From assembly GCA_937905825.1 (NCBI GenBank), contig CALCXM010000186.1:19169-83168 (forward strand): a stretch of 64,000 bases of DNA, in the 5' to 3' direction. This stretch comes from an uncultured bacterium. Lineage in GTDB: Bacteria > Planctomycetota > UBA1135 > GCA-002686595. Below the pieces are notes generated by a model. That model was given only the letters and a program-made list of their open reading frames with translations, made no database searches and was not told where the DNA came from. Shown one piece after another: positions 25,707 to 35,477 of the stretch (position 1 is its first letter; each line of letters starts with the position of its first letter). The translations under genes were made by a program, and so were the position numbers.

Positions 25707-26378
25707 TCAGCCATTAAATGCCCTTTTGTGAAGGATATTGTTCTCGAGGTGGATGTGCTCATGGGTGTCCGACTCGAGCTTCTCGAGGGCCGCCCAGAGC
25801 GCGATCCAAGTGTTGCAAGCGCCTTCGGGAGCGACGTAGTTGTTGGTCAATTCACGGATGCGGCGCAGCATCTCGCCGAGCTCTTCGTGCTCAGCCTCCA
25901 TCACCGAGATCGGGCCGCCAAGCATGTGACGCATCTTGTTCAGAATGGCAGGGAAGAGCACTTGTTCCTCTTTCGGTAAGTGGTTTTCCATATCGAACTT
26001 GACCTGCCCTACTACCTTTAGCAACTCGTCAAAGAGTGCAATGTCCTTGTCCCCGTGCACCCTATGCACCTTTTCCATCATCTGGCCGATGCGCGGGAGC
26101 TCTTCCTTGAGGGGCTCGTGGTAGGTGGTGAGGATGTGCTCGATGAGGCTTTCGAGGGGAGCTTCATCCCAGCGCGTCTCGTCCTTGGGACTGCCTTGGA
26201 TCTCCTTCTCGAGCTCTTCGATGATCTTCTGGGCGTCGGCCCCGGTGCTCTCACAAGCTTCGGAGAGGGGCTTCCCACCTCCACAGCAGAAGTCGATGCC
26301 ATGGCGTGCGAAGACGCGCGTGGCCAAGGGATGTTGCGTTGCGATTTCACCGACGGGTGTGACTAGGCTGAGACTCAT
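25707..26378 (-). CDS. RIC family iron-sulfur cluster repair di-iron protein (ScdA/YtfE)
   Basis: 223 residues. The N-terminal domain has HGIDFCCGGG with adjacent Cys31-Cys32. The hemerythrin-like C-terminal part supplies di-iron ligands in 'LIEHILTTYHEPL', 'MENHLPKEE', 'EAEHEELGEM' and 'DTHEHIHLEN'. RIC proteins repair iron-sulfur clusters damaged by nitric oxide or oxidants. It starts 11 bp after the TetR gene with AAGGAGA before its ATG, so the two form an operon. Confidence 0.95.
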   Translation of the reverse strand: MSLSLVTPVGEIATQHPLATRVFARHGIDFCCGGGKPLSEACESTGADAQKIIEELEKEIQGSPKDETRWDEAPLESLIEHILTTYHEPLKEELPRIGQMMEKVHRVHGDKDIALFDELLKVVGQVKFDMENHLPKEEQVLFPAILNKMRHMLGGPISVMEAEHEELGEMLRRIRELTNNYVAPEGACNTWIALWAALEKLESDTHEHIHLENNILHKRAFNG

Positions 26379-26389
26379 GGTCGTTCTCC

Positions 26390-27019
26390 TTAGGAAAGTT
26401 CTGTTGAGGGGTTAGAACCCGCGGCGAGCAATTGGAACAACGTGTCCAAGACTGCCGCGGGAGAGAGAAGGTCGGAGGGCAAAATGGCCTCTCCGTGAAC
26501 GGTGGTGGGGGCGCTGAGGCTGCGGACGGTTCCGCTGAAGAGCACCAGCATCGTGGCCGGGGGCACGTCACTGCGCAGGGCTCCTTGCGCGATCGCCTCG
26601 TTGACGGCGCTCTTCAGGAAGGCCTGAGAGTCGTTCACCAAGGACTGCAAGCGCGCGATCGCGTTGGTTGGAACAGTCAGGGGCGCCTGCTCCGAAAGCA
26701 GCAACCAGTTCAGTCCCGGATGGGCACGGATCGTTTCGATGCGCGCCAAGAGCAGACCGCGAATGCGTTCCACGGGCGGAAGGTCCCGGGCAGGGAAGCA
26801 GGCCCGCGCGCGCCCGATGGCGAGGTCGGTGGCCGCCTCCAACATGGCGTCGGTGGTTGGGTAGTGACGGAAGATGGCGCCACTGGAAACTCCGACCACC
26901 TTGGAGATGCGGGCGGCGGTCAGCGCGGAGGCTCCCAAACGTCCGATCAGCTCAAGCACGGCCTCGGCGATTTCCTGGCGGCGCTCGGGGCTGGACTTGC
27001 GGGTTGCGGGGGCGTTCAT
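26390..27019 (-). CDS. TetR family transcriptional regulator
   Basis: 209 residues from the ATG at 27019, with AAGGAGA upstream. The N-terminal helix-turn-helix is 'ALTAARISKVVGVSSGAIFRHYPTTDAMLEAA' (~residues 36-67), typical of TetR; the rest is the variable ligand-binding domain. An inverted repeat 18 bp before the start is the likely operator, so it should repress itself and the downstream RIC gene. The inducing signal is probably linked to nitrosative or redox stress, inferred only from the partner gene. Confidence 0.9.
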   Translation of the reverse strand: MNAPATRKSSPERRQEIAEAVLELIGRLGASALTAARISKVVGVSSGAIFRHYPTTDAMLEAATDLAIGRARACFPARDLPPVERIRGLLLARIETIRAHPGLNWLLLSEQAPLTVPTNAIARLQSLVNDSQAFLKSAVNEAIAQGALRSDVPPATMLVLFSGTVRSLSAPTTVHGEAILPSDLLSPAAVLDTLFQLLAAGSNPSTELS

Positions 27020-27037
27020 CGGGGTCTCCTTGGCTGG

Positions 27038-27055
27038 TAAGTGAATACTCACTTA
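27038..27055 (-). promoter_or_regulatory. Probable TetR operator upstream of the TetR-RIC operon
   Basis: Perfect inverted repeat TAAGTGA-ATAC-TCACTTA (7-bp arms, 4-bp spacer) just upstream of the TetR start. Size and symmetry fit a TetR-dimer site. The 250-bp divergent region to 27269 also holds a second A/T-rich dyad (CCTTTTT/AAAAAGG at 27078-27093). Confidence 0.65.
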
Positions 27056-27269
27056 CTTCGGATGGTGACGCAAGGGGCCTTTTTGGAAAAAGGAGGAAAA
27101 GGTCAGCTTTTGGTCTGGCGCCATTCCGGGACCCAGAACTGGGGAACAGATGGAGCGCGCTGGGCTCCCCCGATCGGGCCATCCACGGACCAGAGCGGGG
27201 CTTTCGACGGATGAATCTGCAAAGATCGGGAACGCCCCCGGATCTCGCGCATGTGTGGGGGTGATTTCG

Positions 27270-29789
27270 ATGACGAACCCGGCTCACAACCCTGAAGAGC
27301 TCCTGGCCCACGCGGTCTGGATCCGGAACCTGGCCAGGCGCTTGGTTGGAGAGGGACACGCGGACGACTTGGTGCAAGACACTTGGGAAGCGGCCCTGCG
27401 GGCCCAGCCCGATCGCTTGAGCTCCCTCAAACCCTGGCTTGGTCGCGTGCTGCGGAACTTTGCGCGCCAGGCTGGCCGCCGCCGGCAGGCTCGAGGTCGC
27501 GCCCAGGAACTATCGGAACCCCTAAGTGCCGACGCGTCCCCGGAAGTGCTGCTCGCGCGCGGTGAGACCCAAGCCCACCTGGTTCAAGCGGTCTTGGGCC
27601 TGCGCGAGCCCTTCCGGTCCACGGTGATCCTGCGTTTCTACGAGGGCCAATCGCCCCAACAGATCGCGCAAAGGCTCGGGGTGCCGGCCGCCACCGTGCG
27701 TGGTCGCTTGAAGCGAGCCATCGATGAACTTCGCCTGCGTTTGGACGAGACCCACGGTGGGGATCGGCAGATGTGGATCATGGCCTGCATGCCTTTGGCA
27801 GCGGGCAAGACTCAAGCAACATCGGTACTCGTGGCACAACACAGCGGATTGAATTGGAGCCTGGCGGCGGGTGTCGTGGGCCTGCTCTTGTTCGGAGGAC
27901 TTTGGAGCAGTGGTTTGTTGGGCACCCCCTCCGAGCCGGGTGGTTCCATGGTTGTTCCGCGAGCCCTGCCCGTTGCCCAGGGGATCCCCGAGCGAGCACC
28001 GGCGCGCTCTGTCCCAGCAGCCGCTACCCAGCGCGTGGCAGCCGGCGCAACAACGGCGACCTCCCCGCCAGAAGTGCATGCCCCGTGGTCCGGGCGCCTC
28101 GTGGACTCCGAGACCGCTGAGCCCGTTCCGCACTTTCAGTTCCATGTGAAGCAGGCCGGCCGTGAGGAGTCCCTGCAAACGGATGAGCGGGGGCAATTCC
28201 AAGGGAAAGCGCCCATGGACGGCGGAGCCTACAAGCTCTGGGCCGCGGATGGTCCGAACACGTTTCGCATGGCTTCCGTGCACAACTGGGGGCGAGGCGA
28301 GCCCACGCGCATCAAGGACTGGCGGGAACAGGAGTACGATCGGTCACAACCGTCGAGGGACATTCCCGTGGCCGTGGGGCCCACCTATTCCCTGGTCATC
28401 GAAGGGGCGCCGCATCTCAAGGTGCAGGACTTTGAGGCGTTGCTCCTACCGAGGGGCCTCCCGCAGGGCGTCTACCAAGAGGAGTGCTACGGGATTGATG
28501 TGCGCAGCGGGGCACTTCCCTGGGTGCGCTTTCCTCCGCTGCCCAAGGCCTTCTCGAAACGACCGAGTTGGAACCTGACTCTTCTCAGCCGCGACGGTCT
28601 CTGGCTGGGTGCGGCCCAGGTGAGGTCGATTCGCGGCATCAACTCGCAACCGTTGGTGATTGCCCTTGAGCGCCGGGCGCGCATCGAAGGATCGGTGCGA
28701 GAGCGATCCGCTGGGGCAATATCGGGTGCGTCGATTCAGTTGGACCTGCTCGCTGCGGCCCCCGCTGCTCAGGCCTCCTTCGGTGATGGGCCCATGAGTC
28801 CCGAGAGTCGCGTCACGAATGACTCCGGGAACTTTGTGTTTCCACGATTGGCGCCGGGTCGCTACCGATTGCGCTGCGACTCCCCCGGGCACGATCCGGA
28901 GGAACACTTCATGGAGGTGTCACCGGGGGACACGGAGAAGCACGTGTTCACCTTGAACCCCCGTCCGCTCAGCGGGGCGATCGAAGGCCAACTAACCAGC
29001 GCCAGCGGGGAGTACACAAGCCATGTGGTTGTGCGAGTGCAACCGATCGGCTCCGCGGCCCGCAGCTCGACGCCCGAGGTGGAATGGTCTCGCGAAAAGC
29101 AGAAACAACGGGGGACATTCAAGACCGGGGACCTGCCAGCGGGCACCTACGAAGTTTCCGTCTGCTCCTTGATCGACAACTATTCGTGGGGCGCAAAGCA
29201 AAGGGTTCAGGTGCCCGCGAGCGCCGTCAACTTTGAGGTCGACGACCTAGCTCCTACGGTCGACCTGGAGTTTCGCGTGCTGGACGCTGAGACCGGCGAT
29301 CGGATCGAGCCCTTTCAGCACGGGGTGATGATCGATGCGGGACGAACCACGGTGCTTATGGATGTGGTCGGCGGAAGCGCCCACGTCCTACGGGTCCCGC
29401 TGAACGCTAACTTGCAGTGGGCCGTTCACGCGGATGGCTACGCGACGCGCTATGGAAACCTGGGGGACTTCCAGCCGGGCAAGGAAGGCGTGGCCGTGGC
29501 CGAGGTCCTGCTGGATCGGGGTTGGCGAGCCCGGCTCTTCGTGCGACATCGGGGTAGCGTGGAGCCCACGGTGGGGGCCACCGTCTTTGCCGAGGGAAGG
29601 GTTGTGGGCGAGACAAACAACGCGGGCACGCTGCTGGTCGAATTGCCGAAAGCACCCACCGTGCTGGAGGTCCGGCATGGAGATCTCTCGGGACGCCGCA
29701 GCCGGTTTCCAGAGGCTCAGCCCCAATACCTGATCGAGCTCTCCCCAGCACCAGGCAACCCCCCAACAGCCCCATCGGATTCCGAGTGA
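27270..29789 (+). CDS. ECF sigma factor fused to membrane helix and extracytoplasmic carboxypeptidase-regulatory-like domains
   Basis: 839 residues from ATG 27270 (GTG 27261 possible). Residues ~1-160 are an ECF sigma factor: region 2 with 'HADDLVQDTWEAAL' and region 4 with 'EGQSPQQIAQRLGVPAATVRGRLKRAIDEL'. A single membrane helix is at ~193-215. The rest is an extracytoplasmic, beta-rich part with CarboxypepD_reg-like segments (e.g. 'SGNFVFPRLAPGRYRLRCDSPGHD'). The sigma domain would stay attached to the membrane unless cut free. No anti-sigma gene is adjacent. Two related proteins are encoded at 32340 and 45432. Confidence 0.85.
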   Translation: MTNPAHNPEELLAHAVWIRNLARRLVGEGHADDLVQDTWEAALRAQPDRLSSLKPWLGRVLRNFARQAGRRRQARGRAQELSEPLSADASPEVLLARGETQAHLVQAVLGLREPFRSTVILRFYEGQSPQQIAQRLGVPAATVRGRLKRAIDELRLRLDETHGGDRQMWIMACMPLAAGKTQATSVLVAQHSGLNWSLAAGVVGLLLFGGLWSSGLLGTPSEPGGSMVVPRALPVAQGIPERAPARSVPAAATQRVAAGATTATSPPEVHAPWSGRLVDSETAEPVPHFQFHVKQAGREESLQTDERGQFQGKAPMDGGAYKLWAADGPNTFRMASVHNWGRGEPTRIKDWREQEYDRSQPSRDIPVAVGPTYSLVIEGAPHLKVQDFEALLLPRGLPQGVYQEECYGIDVRSGALPWVRFPPLPKAFSKRPSWNLTLLSRDGLWLGAAQVRSIRGINSQPLVIALERRARIEGSVRERSAGAISGASIQLDLLAAAPAAQASFGDGPMSPESRVTNDSGNFVFPRLAPGRYRLRCDSPGHDPEEHFMEVSPGDTEKHVFTLNPRPLSGAIEGQLTSASGEYTSHVVVRVQPIGSAARSSTPEVEWSREKQKQRGTFKTGDLPAGTYEVSVCSLIDNYSWGAKQRVQVPASAVNFEVDDLAPTVDLEFRVLDAETGDRIEPFQHGVMIDAGRTTVLMDVVGGSAHVLRVPLNANLQWAVHADGYATRYGNLGDFQPGKEGVAVAEVLLDRGWRARLFVRHRGSVEPTVGATVFAEGRVVGETNNAGTLLVELPKAPTVLEVRHGDLSGRRSRFPEAQPQYLIELSPAPGNPPTAPSDSE

Positions 29790-30067
29790 GGGCCTCGCTG
29801 CGGGCTGTGCCCACCCGCCGAGGGAGTCCCGACGCGAGCCGGATGGACAGCCCTCGGGCCCCCTGACGCAGGCACGTGCCACTCAGATGCGTGCGGGCCG
29901 CCGGACCGCCCCGCTGCACGGAGGGATTCTCAGGCCCCCGGATCGGGAATTGGGGTGGTCCCCGAGGGACGCGCCCGCTACCTTGCGCGCCATCAACCCG
30001 GGGCTGCGAATCCTGCGCCACCGGGTCTGCCCCATCTCCCCCCGGAATTCAACGGTCACCCGTTCCC

Positions 30068-31402
30068 ATGAAGGTCCTTGTTGTCGGCAGTGGAGGGCGC
30101 GAACACGCACTCTGCTGGAAGCTCGCCCAGTCTCCGCTCCTCACCGAATTGCTCTGCGCACCGGGCAACGCGGGGACGGAAACCGTCGCTCGCAACGTGG
30201 ACGTGGCGGCCACGGACATCAAGGGTTTGGTCAAGTTGGCCCAGGCCGAAGCGGTGGACCTGGTGGTGGTCGGGCCGGAGGATCCCTTGGTGATGGGACT
30301 CGCCGACAAGTTGCGGGCCGTGGGCATCGACGTCTTCGGACCGGGCGCCGCGGGCTCCCAACTGGAAGGCTCGAAGGGCTTCTCCAAGGACCTGCTCGAG
30401 CGTCACCGCATTCCCACGGCAGCCAGCCGGCGCTTTGACCGTTCCGGTCCCGCCAAGGCCTACTTGGAGACCTGCAAGGTTTGGCCCCAAGTCATCAAGG
30501 CCGACGGACTGGCCGCGGGCAAGGGCGTCATCATCTGCGAGGACTATCCAGAAGCAGCCCGTGCCATCGACCAGCTGATGGAGGAGCGCAAGCTCGGCAA
30601 GGCAGGCGACCGCATTCTCGTCGAGGAATTCCTCGAGGGCGAAGAAGCCAGCGTCTTGGCTCTGACCGACGGTGAGGCGATCTTGATCTTGGAGCCGGTC
30701 GTGGACCACAAGCGCGTTGGCGAGGACGACACCGGCTTGAACACCGGTGGCATGGGCGTCTACTCGCCTACACCGAGCATGAGCAAGCGGCTCTTGCATC
30801 AAATCGAACAACGCATCGTGATCCCTTCGATCCACGCCTTGCGCCGGGAGGAGATCGAGTTCCGCGGCGTGCTGTTCATCGGGCTCATGATCACCGACCA
30901 AGGCCCGCGCGTGCTCGAGTACAACGTGCGCTTTGGGGATCCTGAGACCCAGGCCATCATGCGCCGCATCAAGAGCGACCTCTTGCCGATTCTGGCAGCC
31001 ACCGCCAAGGGCGAGCTGGCCGACATCACTCCCCCGGAGTGGGACAAGCGCTTTTGCGTGGGCGTCATCGCCGCCAGCGAGGGCTACCCCGGTTCCTATC
31101 GTCGCGGGGATCGCATTCGCGGCCTGAAAGCTGCGAGCGGCCGCGAGGACGTGGTGGTTTTCCAGGCGGGCACCGCCAAGGTTGGCGATGAGTTGCTGAC
31201 CGACGGTGGGCGCGTGCTGTGCGTGACCGGCATGGGCGAAAGCATCGAGGCCGCCCGTGATTGCGCCTACGAGGCCTACGACGATCTGAAGTGGGCTGGC
31301 AAGTTCTGCCGCAGGGACATCGGCGCCCGGGTGGAAGGCCGCAAGGAGCACATCCGCAAGATGCTGGGCAACCTCGACAGGGGCTCGAACGGGGCCGAAT
31401 AG
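30068..31402 (+). CDS. purD: Phosphoribosylamine-glycine ligase (GAR synthetase)
   Basis: 444 residues from ATG 30068; the upstream open frame is not homologous. The N-terminus MKVLVVGSGGREHALCWKL is diagnostic, followed by ATP-grasp features 'KADGLAAGKGVIIC', 'VEEFLEGEEASVLALTDG' and 'NTGGMGVYSPTP', and 'EYNVRFGDPETQ' for metal binding. It makes GAR from phosphoribosylamine, glycine and ATP, the second step of purine synthesis. purL and purQ lie 4 kb away on the other strand. Confidence 0.97.
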   Translation: MKVLVVGSGGREHALCWKLAQSPLLTELLCAPGNAGTETVARNVDVAATDIKGLVKLAQAEAVDLVVVGPEDPLVMGLADKLRAVGIDVFGPGAAGSQLEGSKGFSKDLLERHRIPTAASRRFDRSGPAKAYLETCKVWPQVIKADGLAAGKGVIICEDYPEAARAIDQLMEERKLGKAGDRILVEEFLEGEEASVLALTDGEAILILEPVVDHKRVGEDDTGLNTGGMGVYSPTPSMSKRLLHQIEQRIVIPSIHALRREEIEFRGVLFIGLMITDQGPRVLEYNVRFGDPETQAIMRRIKSDLLPILAATAKGELADITPPEWDKRFCVGVIAASEGYPGSYRRGDRIRGLKAASGREDVVVFQAGTAKVGDELLTDGGRVLCVTGMGESIEAARDCAYEAYDDLKWAGKFCRRDIGARVEGRKEHIRKMLGNLDRGSNGAE

Positions 31403-31570
31403 GCGCGAGGCAGGCTAGAGATTCCCCAGGGAGCAGGGCGGGAGCTTGATCTCTCACGCTCTAGGGTGGATGCTGGGTGTCTGCTGCTCCGCGGGACCTT
31501 TCATGAGGTTTGGCGGCCTAGCTCTCCCGTAACGACACCACGGACCAGCCAAACCCCGACTGCACCCGCT

Positions 31571-32059
31571 GTGGAACACGAACTGATCCGAGCCCGCTTC
31601 GAGGCTTTCCTCAAGACCAAGTCCCTCAAGCTCACTTCCCAACGGGAGGCGATCTTCGAGCGTGCCTTTGCGACTCACGAGCACTTCACCGCGGAGACCC
31701 TGCACCGCTGGATGTGCGATGGGGACGACAGCCGCGGAAAGACGGTCTCGCGCGCCACCGTCTATCGCACCTTGGGCTTGCTCGAAGACGCTGGCTTCAT
31801 CGGTTCCCTCGACACGGGCCGCGGCGAGTTGCTTTACGAGCACTTGCTCGGCCACGAGCACCACGACCACCTGGTCTGCATCGAGTGTGGCAAGATCGAC
31901 GAGTTCCGCAACGACATGATCGAGGACCTACAAGAGAAGGTGGCCCTCGACCACGGCTTCGAGTTGGTGCGCCACTCCTTGCGACTCGAAGGTCACTGCA
32001 AGGACTGCATCAAGGTCGTGAAGCAGCGCAAGGCAGCGGGCGAGACCTCGCGAGCGTAA
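31571..32059 (+). CDS. Fur family metalloregulator
   Basis: 162 residues from GTG 31571; a 197-residue version from ATG 31466 is possible but adds a non-homologous stretch. It has the winged-helix region 'LTSQREAIFERAF' and 'VSRATVYRTLGLLEDAGFI', the metal-binding 'HEHHDHLVCIECGKIDEF', and a second CxxC (CKDC) near the end, giving the two pairs of structural zinc cysteines. It probably regulates iron or zinc uptake genes. The sequence does not distinguish Fur from Zur or PerR. Confidence 0.9.
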   Translation: MEHELIRARFEAFLKTKSLKLTSQREAIFERAFATHEHFTAETLHRWMCDGDDSRGKTVSRATVYRTLGLLEDAGFIGSLDTGRGELLYEHLLGHEHHDHLVCIECGKIDEFRNDMIEDLQEKVALDHGFELVRHSLRLEGHCKDCIKVVKQRKAAGETSRA

Positions 32060-32339
32060 AGGGCGGAGGCTTCCGGGCCCGCATTCTGCGTGCTGATCGA
32101 GAGACTCCTGGGCAGGCCCGGTCCGGGGTTCCCCGCTGGACACCGAGCTCGATGGGGCCTGCTGTTCACCCGGTCCACCTAGGGCAGCATTCCGTTCTGG
32201 GACTGGCGCGGAAGGATCGATTTGGCCAGGGGTTTCCGGCGCATGGGCTTTGGGGTCGCGCTGCCACAGATCCGGCAAGAAACTTCAGAAGAGGAAGGTG
32301 ATTGACCCGGGGCGCGCGTTTGCTGGATCCTGGAACACC

Positions 32340-34892
32340 ATGAGCGACTTGCCCCTCTTTCCCAAAGACCTAATGCACCACGGAGCTGCCCTGCGGCGCG
32401 TGGCGTTGGCGATTGTGGGGGATGAGGCGCTGGCGGAAGACGTGGTTCAAAGTGCGTACGTGACCGTCATGGAGCGTCCTGCGCAGGCCATGAGCTTTCC
32501 GTGGCTGGCCAAGGTCGTGCGCAACCGGGCGCTTGATTTCCTGCGACGAGGCCGCACGCGGCAAACCCACGAGGCCTTGCGCGTTGGTGTGGACGAACTC
32601 GAAGGCACCGACGAAATCGTCGAGCGCATGGAGACCTTCCGCTTGCTCGTGGACTCCATCGCGGAGTTGCCGGAGGGCTTGCAGCAGGTGCTTTACCTGC
32701 GCTACTTCGAGGGGCTCGGCCCCGGGCAGATCGCCGCGCGCACGGGCGCTCCCCTCAAGACGATCATGACCCGCCACGCACGCGCCTTGGTGCTGATGCG
32801 CGAACGGCTCGGACGGCACTTTGGAACGGACCAGGATTCATGGCACGGACTGCTTCTCGCACCCCTTGGCTTGCAAGAGCCACGTGGAGTTGGCGCAGCG
32901 ACTGTGGCTTCCGGAGTTCTCGTCCCCATCTTTATTTTCATGTCCAAGAACCTTCTCGGCGCGTTCCTCGCGATCTTCTTGTTGGCCGCCGGCTATCAAC
33001 TTTGGCCCACGCAAGTCGCCGTGGTGCCCGAATCTAGTGCGAGCCTTGTTGCCCTCGACTTGCCCATGGCGGAGCTCACGGAAGCAACCCCGGCGCCCCT
33101 TGAATTGGCCGATGCGCAAAGCACGGCGCGCACGGAACTCGCTGTCCACGACAACGGGGCGCAAACAGTAGAAGCCCCTACAGCGTCCCCCGCGCAGCGC
33201 AGCTTCTTCTGTCGCTTTGTGGCGGCGAAGGATGGGTTCCCTGTTGTCGGTGCACTTGTCACCTTCCGCAATGGTGGCGGGTTCAATGGCCAAGACGAGG
33301 CGAGTGCATTTGCAGAGGTCGCCTCGGACGCAAACGGACTCGTTGAAATCGAGTTGGAATCAGCCACTGTCCCCAACGCGCGCGTGTCCGCCCCCGGATA
33401 TGGTGACGCGCTCTTCCAGGTGGACGAGGGCAGGAGCACCCCCGCGGAAGCGCTCGAAGTCCGGCTTGTGCAATCGGCCAGCCTGCGAGTGCGTTTGGCG
33501 GGTCCGAACGATACACCCATCGTGGGCGCCTTCGTTTACCTCAATGTGGATGCCTATCAGTTGGCTCAACCTCGGGGGGAGATGCTGTTCGATCAGGAGC
33601 TGCGCTGGAAGATGACGACTGGAGCGGATGGAACCTGCTTCTTCGAGGACCTTCCAGCTGAGGTGGAGATCACGGTGCGAGCGTCAATGAGGGGAAGAAA
33701 ACTGCGTTACCCCATGCACGACTTGGTCCTCGCACCAGGCGAGGAGCACGAGATTGACTGGTCTCAAGGGCTGGGGTTCGCTGTCCGAGGCCGCGTGCTA
33801 GATCAGTTTGGGAACGCCGTGGCGCAGCGCGAGATGTGGCTGGTGGGCAAAGGAGAAGCCGGAGTGTTCAGGCCGAAGCGACTCTACTTCTCGCGGTATG
33901 ATGAGAAGCACCTGGAACTCAAGGCTCGGACGGACGACCTCGGTTTCTTCTCGTTTGAGGACGCTCAACCTGGGACTTGGTTGATCGGTCCCGGGCTTTC
34001 GGAGGATCGGGAGCAAGGCCTGGATTCAGATGCGGTGGCCGCCGTTGGCCAGGAGGTGAGCATCCCACTCGGTGGTCTGGCAGCTGACTTGGAGTTGCTC
34101 GTTCATCGCGGCCTCTACATTGAAGGACAGATGGAAAGCCCCGATGGGGGACCACTCGGCCGCTGCTCTCCAATGCTGGACTCAGACCTTGGCTCCATGG
34201 AGTGGACGGGGAAATTCACTCCTGACCTGGGCCTTCCGAGTGCCTCCACCATGCCCTTTCGATTCGGACCCCTGGAGCCGATCGAGCACAGACTGGACGC
34301 GTGGCCACATAGGAATTCGAGTGCCCCTGGCGAGTGCTTTGCAGAGCCCGATACTGTCGTTGTGAGGCCGCCAAGCTCGGGTCTTGTTTTGAAGCTAAAG
34401 CGGGGGTCTTCCATCTTCGGGCACTCCGTCGTTGCAGCGACTGGCGAGCCCTGTTCCGCCAAGGTCATGTTCTCCAGCGTCGATGCGGGTCTGCTCACCG
34501 GCGGTTCTTTCTATCCGGATGAGTTCGCAATGCATGGACTGAAGGCCGGCAACTACTCCCTCTCGGCCACCACCGAAGATGGCAAGGTCGGGTACGTCTC
34601 CGGCTTGGAACTCAGAGAAGGGCAGCAACTCCATGACGTCCTCATCCCCGTCGTCCCCGGCGCCCATCTTCGCGTTCGCTACGAGGGATCCAAGGACTAC
34701 GCCCAAGTCAGGGTGCTTTGCGACGACGTCCCGATCTTTGCGGATGGCATCCGCTCCGGAACGAGCATCGTGTTCGTCGTACCAGCGAAGGAGATCCGCG
34801 TCCGCATGAGCTACGGAGCCACCCTAAAAACCGAACGCACCCTGCACCCAACCGTCGGCGAAGAATTGCTGACGACCTTCACCTTCGACTGA
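32340..34892 (+). CDS. ECF sigma factor fused to membrane helix and large extracytoplasmic domain
   Basis: 850 residues from ATG 32340. Residues ~1-165 are sigma region 2 ('LAEDVVQSAYVTVMERP', 'FPWLAKVVRNRALDFLRR') and region 4 ('LPEGLQQVLYLRYFEGLGPGQIAARTGAPLKTIMTRHARAL'). One long or two short hydrophobic segments span ~187-222. About 620 extracytoplasmic residues follow with repeated beta-sandwich-like segments ('FFCRFVAAKDGFPVVGALVTF', 'FAVRGRVLDQFGNAVAQREM'). Same plan as the proteins at 27270 and 45432, but the extracellular parts have diverged strongly. Confidence 0.83.
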   Translation: MSDLPLFPKDLMHHGAALRRVALAIVGDEALAEDVVQSAYVTVMERPAQAMSFPWLAKVVRNRALDFLRRGRTRQTHEALRVGVDELEGTDEIVERMETFRLLVDSIAELPEGLQQVLYLRYFEGLGPGQIAARTGAPLKTIMTRHARALVLMRERLGRHFGTDQDSWHGLLLAPLGLQEPRGVGAATVASGVLVPIFIFMSKNLLGAFLAIFLLAAGYQLWPTQVAVVPESSASLVALDLPMAELTEATPAPLELADAQSTARTELAVHDNGAQTVEAPTASPAQRSFFCRFVAAKDGFPVVGALVTFRNGGGFNGQDEASAFAEVASDANGLVEIELESATVPNARVSAPGYGDALFQVDEGRSTPAEALEVRLVQSASLRVRLAGPNDTPIVGAFVYLNVDAYQLAQPRGEMLFDQELRWKMTTGADGTCFFEDLPAEVEITVRASMRGRKLRYPMHDLVLAPGEEHEIDWSQGLGFAVRGRVLDQFGNAVAQREMWLVGKGEAGVFRPKRLYFSRYDEKHLELKARTDDLGFFSFEDAQPGTWLIGPGLSEDREQGLDSDAVAAVGQEVSIPLGGLAADLELLVHRGLYIEGQMESPDGGPLGRCSPMLDSDLGSMEWTGKFTPDLGLPSASTMPFRFGPLEPIEHRLDAWPHRNSSAPGECFAEPDTVVVRPPSSGLVLKLKRGSSIFGHSVVAATGEPCSAKVMFSSVDAGLLTGGSFYPDEFAMHGLKAGNYSLSATTEDGKVGYVSGLELREGQQLHDVLIPVVPGAHLRVRYEGSKDYAQVRVLCDDVPIFADGIRSGTSIVFVVPAKEIRVRMSYGATLKTERTLHPTVGEELLTTFTFD

Positions 34893-34921
34893 CCGGCAAT
34901 TCAAGCGATAGTGGCTGCGCC

Positions 34922-35311
34922 CTACTGGGCCTTCGCGAAGTTTTGCACCACGCGGTTGAAGACCAGCTCCGCGATCTCGCGGCTGGTGACGCCCATCTTG
35001 CGGGCGCTGACGATCAGGCGCACTTGGGACATGTCGTAGATCTCCACGGAGACGGTGACGTCCGCGTCGTCGATGCGGGCCACGGCGGCGCGCAGGGAGT
35101 TGTCCACGTGCAGGGGCACTTTGGATTGCTTGGCCAGGGAGACCTTGACCATGGCCCAGGCCACGTCGATGTCTTCCTCGACTTGAGCGACGAAGGTGTT
35201 GCTGTCCTGCATGTCCTGGCTGATGACAACTCCAGCGCCGATGCCGAGAATGGCTGCGCAGCTAGGAGAGATGAGGGCGAGGAGCAGGGTGGGGATCAGA
35301 AACTTGCGCAT
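34922..35311 (-). CDS. Small exported protein, DUF3568-like lipoprotein
   Basis: 129 residues from the ATG at 35311. An N-terminal signal sequence MRKFLIPTLLLALISPSC ends at a possible lipobox Cys18, though the residues before it are not ideal. A second hydrophobic stretch 'AAILGIGAGVVISQ' and a ~90-residue domain with 'VDNSLRAAVARIDDADVTVSVEIYDMSQVRLIVSARKMG' follow, resembling DUF3568 lipoproteins. Function unknown. Convergent with the sigma fusion at 32340. Confidence 0.6.
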   Translation of the reverse strand: MRKFLIPTLLLALISPSCAAILGIGAGVVISQDMQDSNTFVAQVEEDIDVAWAMVKVSLAKQSKVPLHVDNSLRAAVARIDDADVTVSVEIYDMSQVRLIVSARKMGVTSREIAELVFNRVVQNFAKAQ

Positions 35312-35382
35312 GGCCAAGGCGATGGGCGACGGTGTAGGGGTTGGCGCGGGGCGCCAATGCGAAAGGACAGGATGGAAGCTAG

Positions 35383-35423
35383 CGAATCGGGGCCACCGAA
35401 TCATGGGTGGCCCCGACTATTCG
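35383..35423 (-). terminator. Strong hairpin downstream of purQ
   Basis: CGGGGCCACC pairs with GGTGGCCCCG around an 8-base loop (35388-35415), extended after a 3-base bulge by CGAAT/ATTCG. It lies 55 bp beyond the purQ stop with no T-run; probably the end of the purL-purQ operon. Confidence 0.55.
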
Positions 35424-35477
35424 TGGGGGACGTCCTAAACTCCCGCCCCGGAGCGATTTGCCCGGGATGACGGGACT

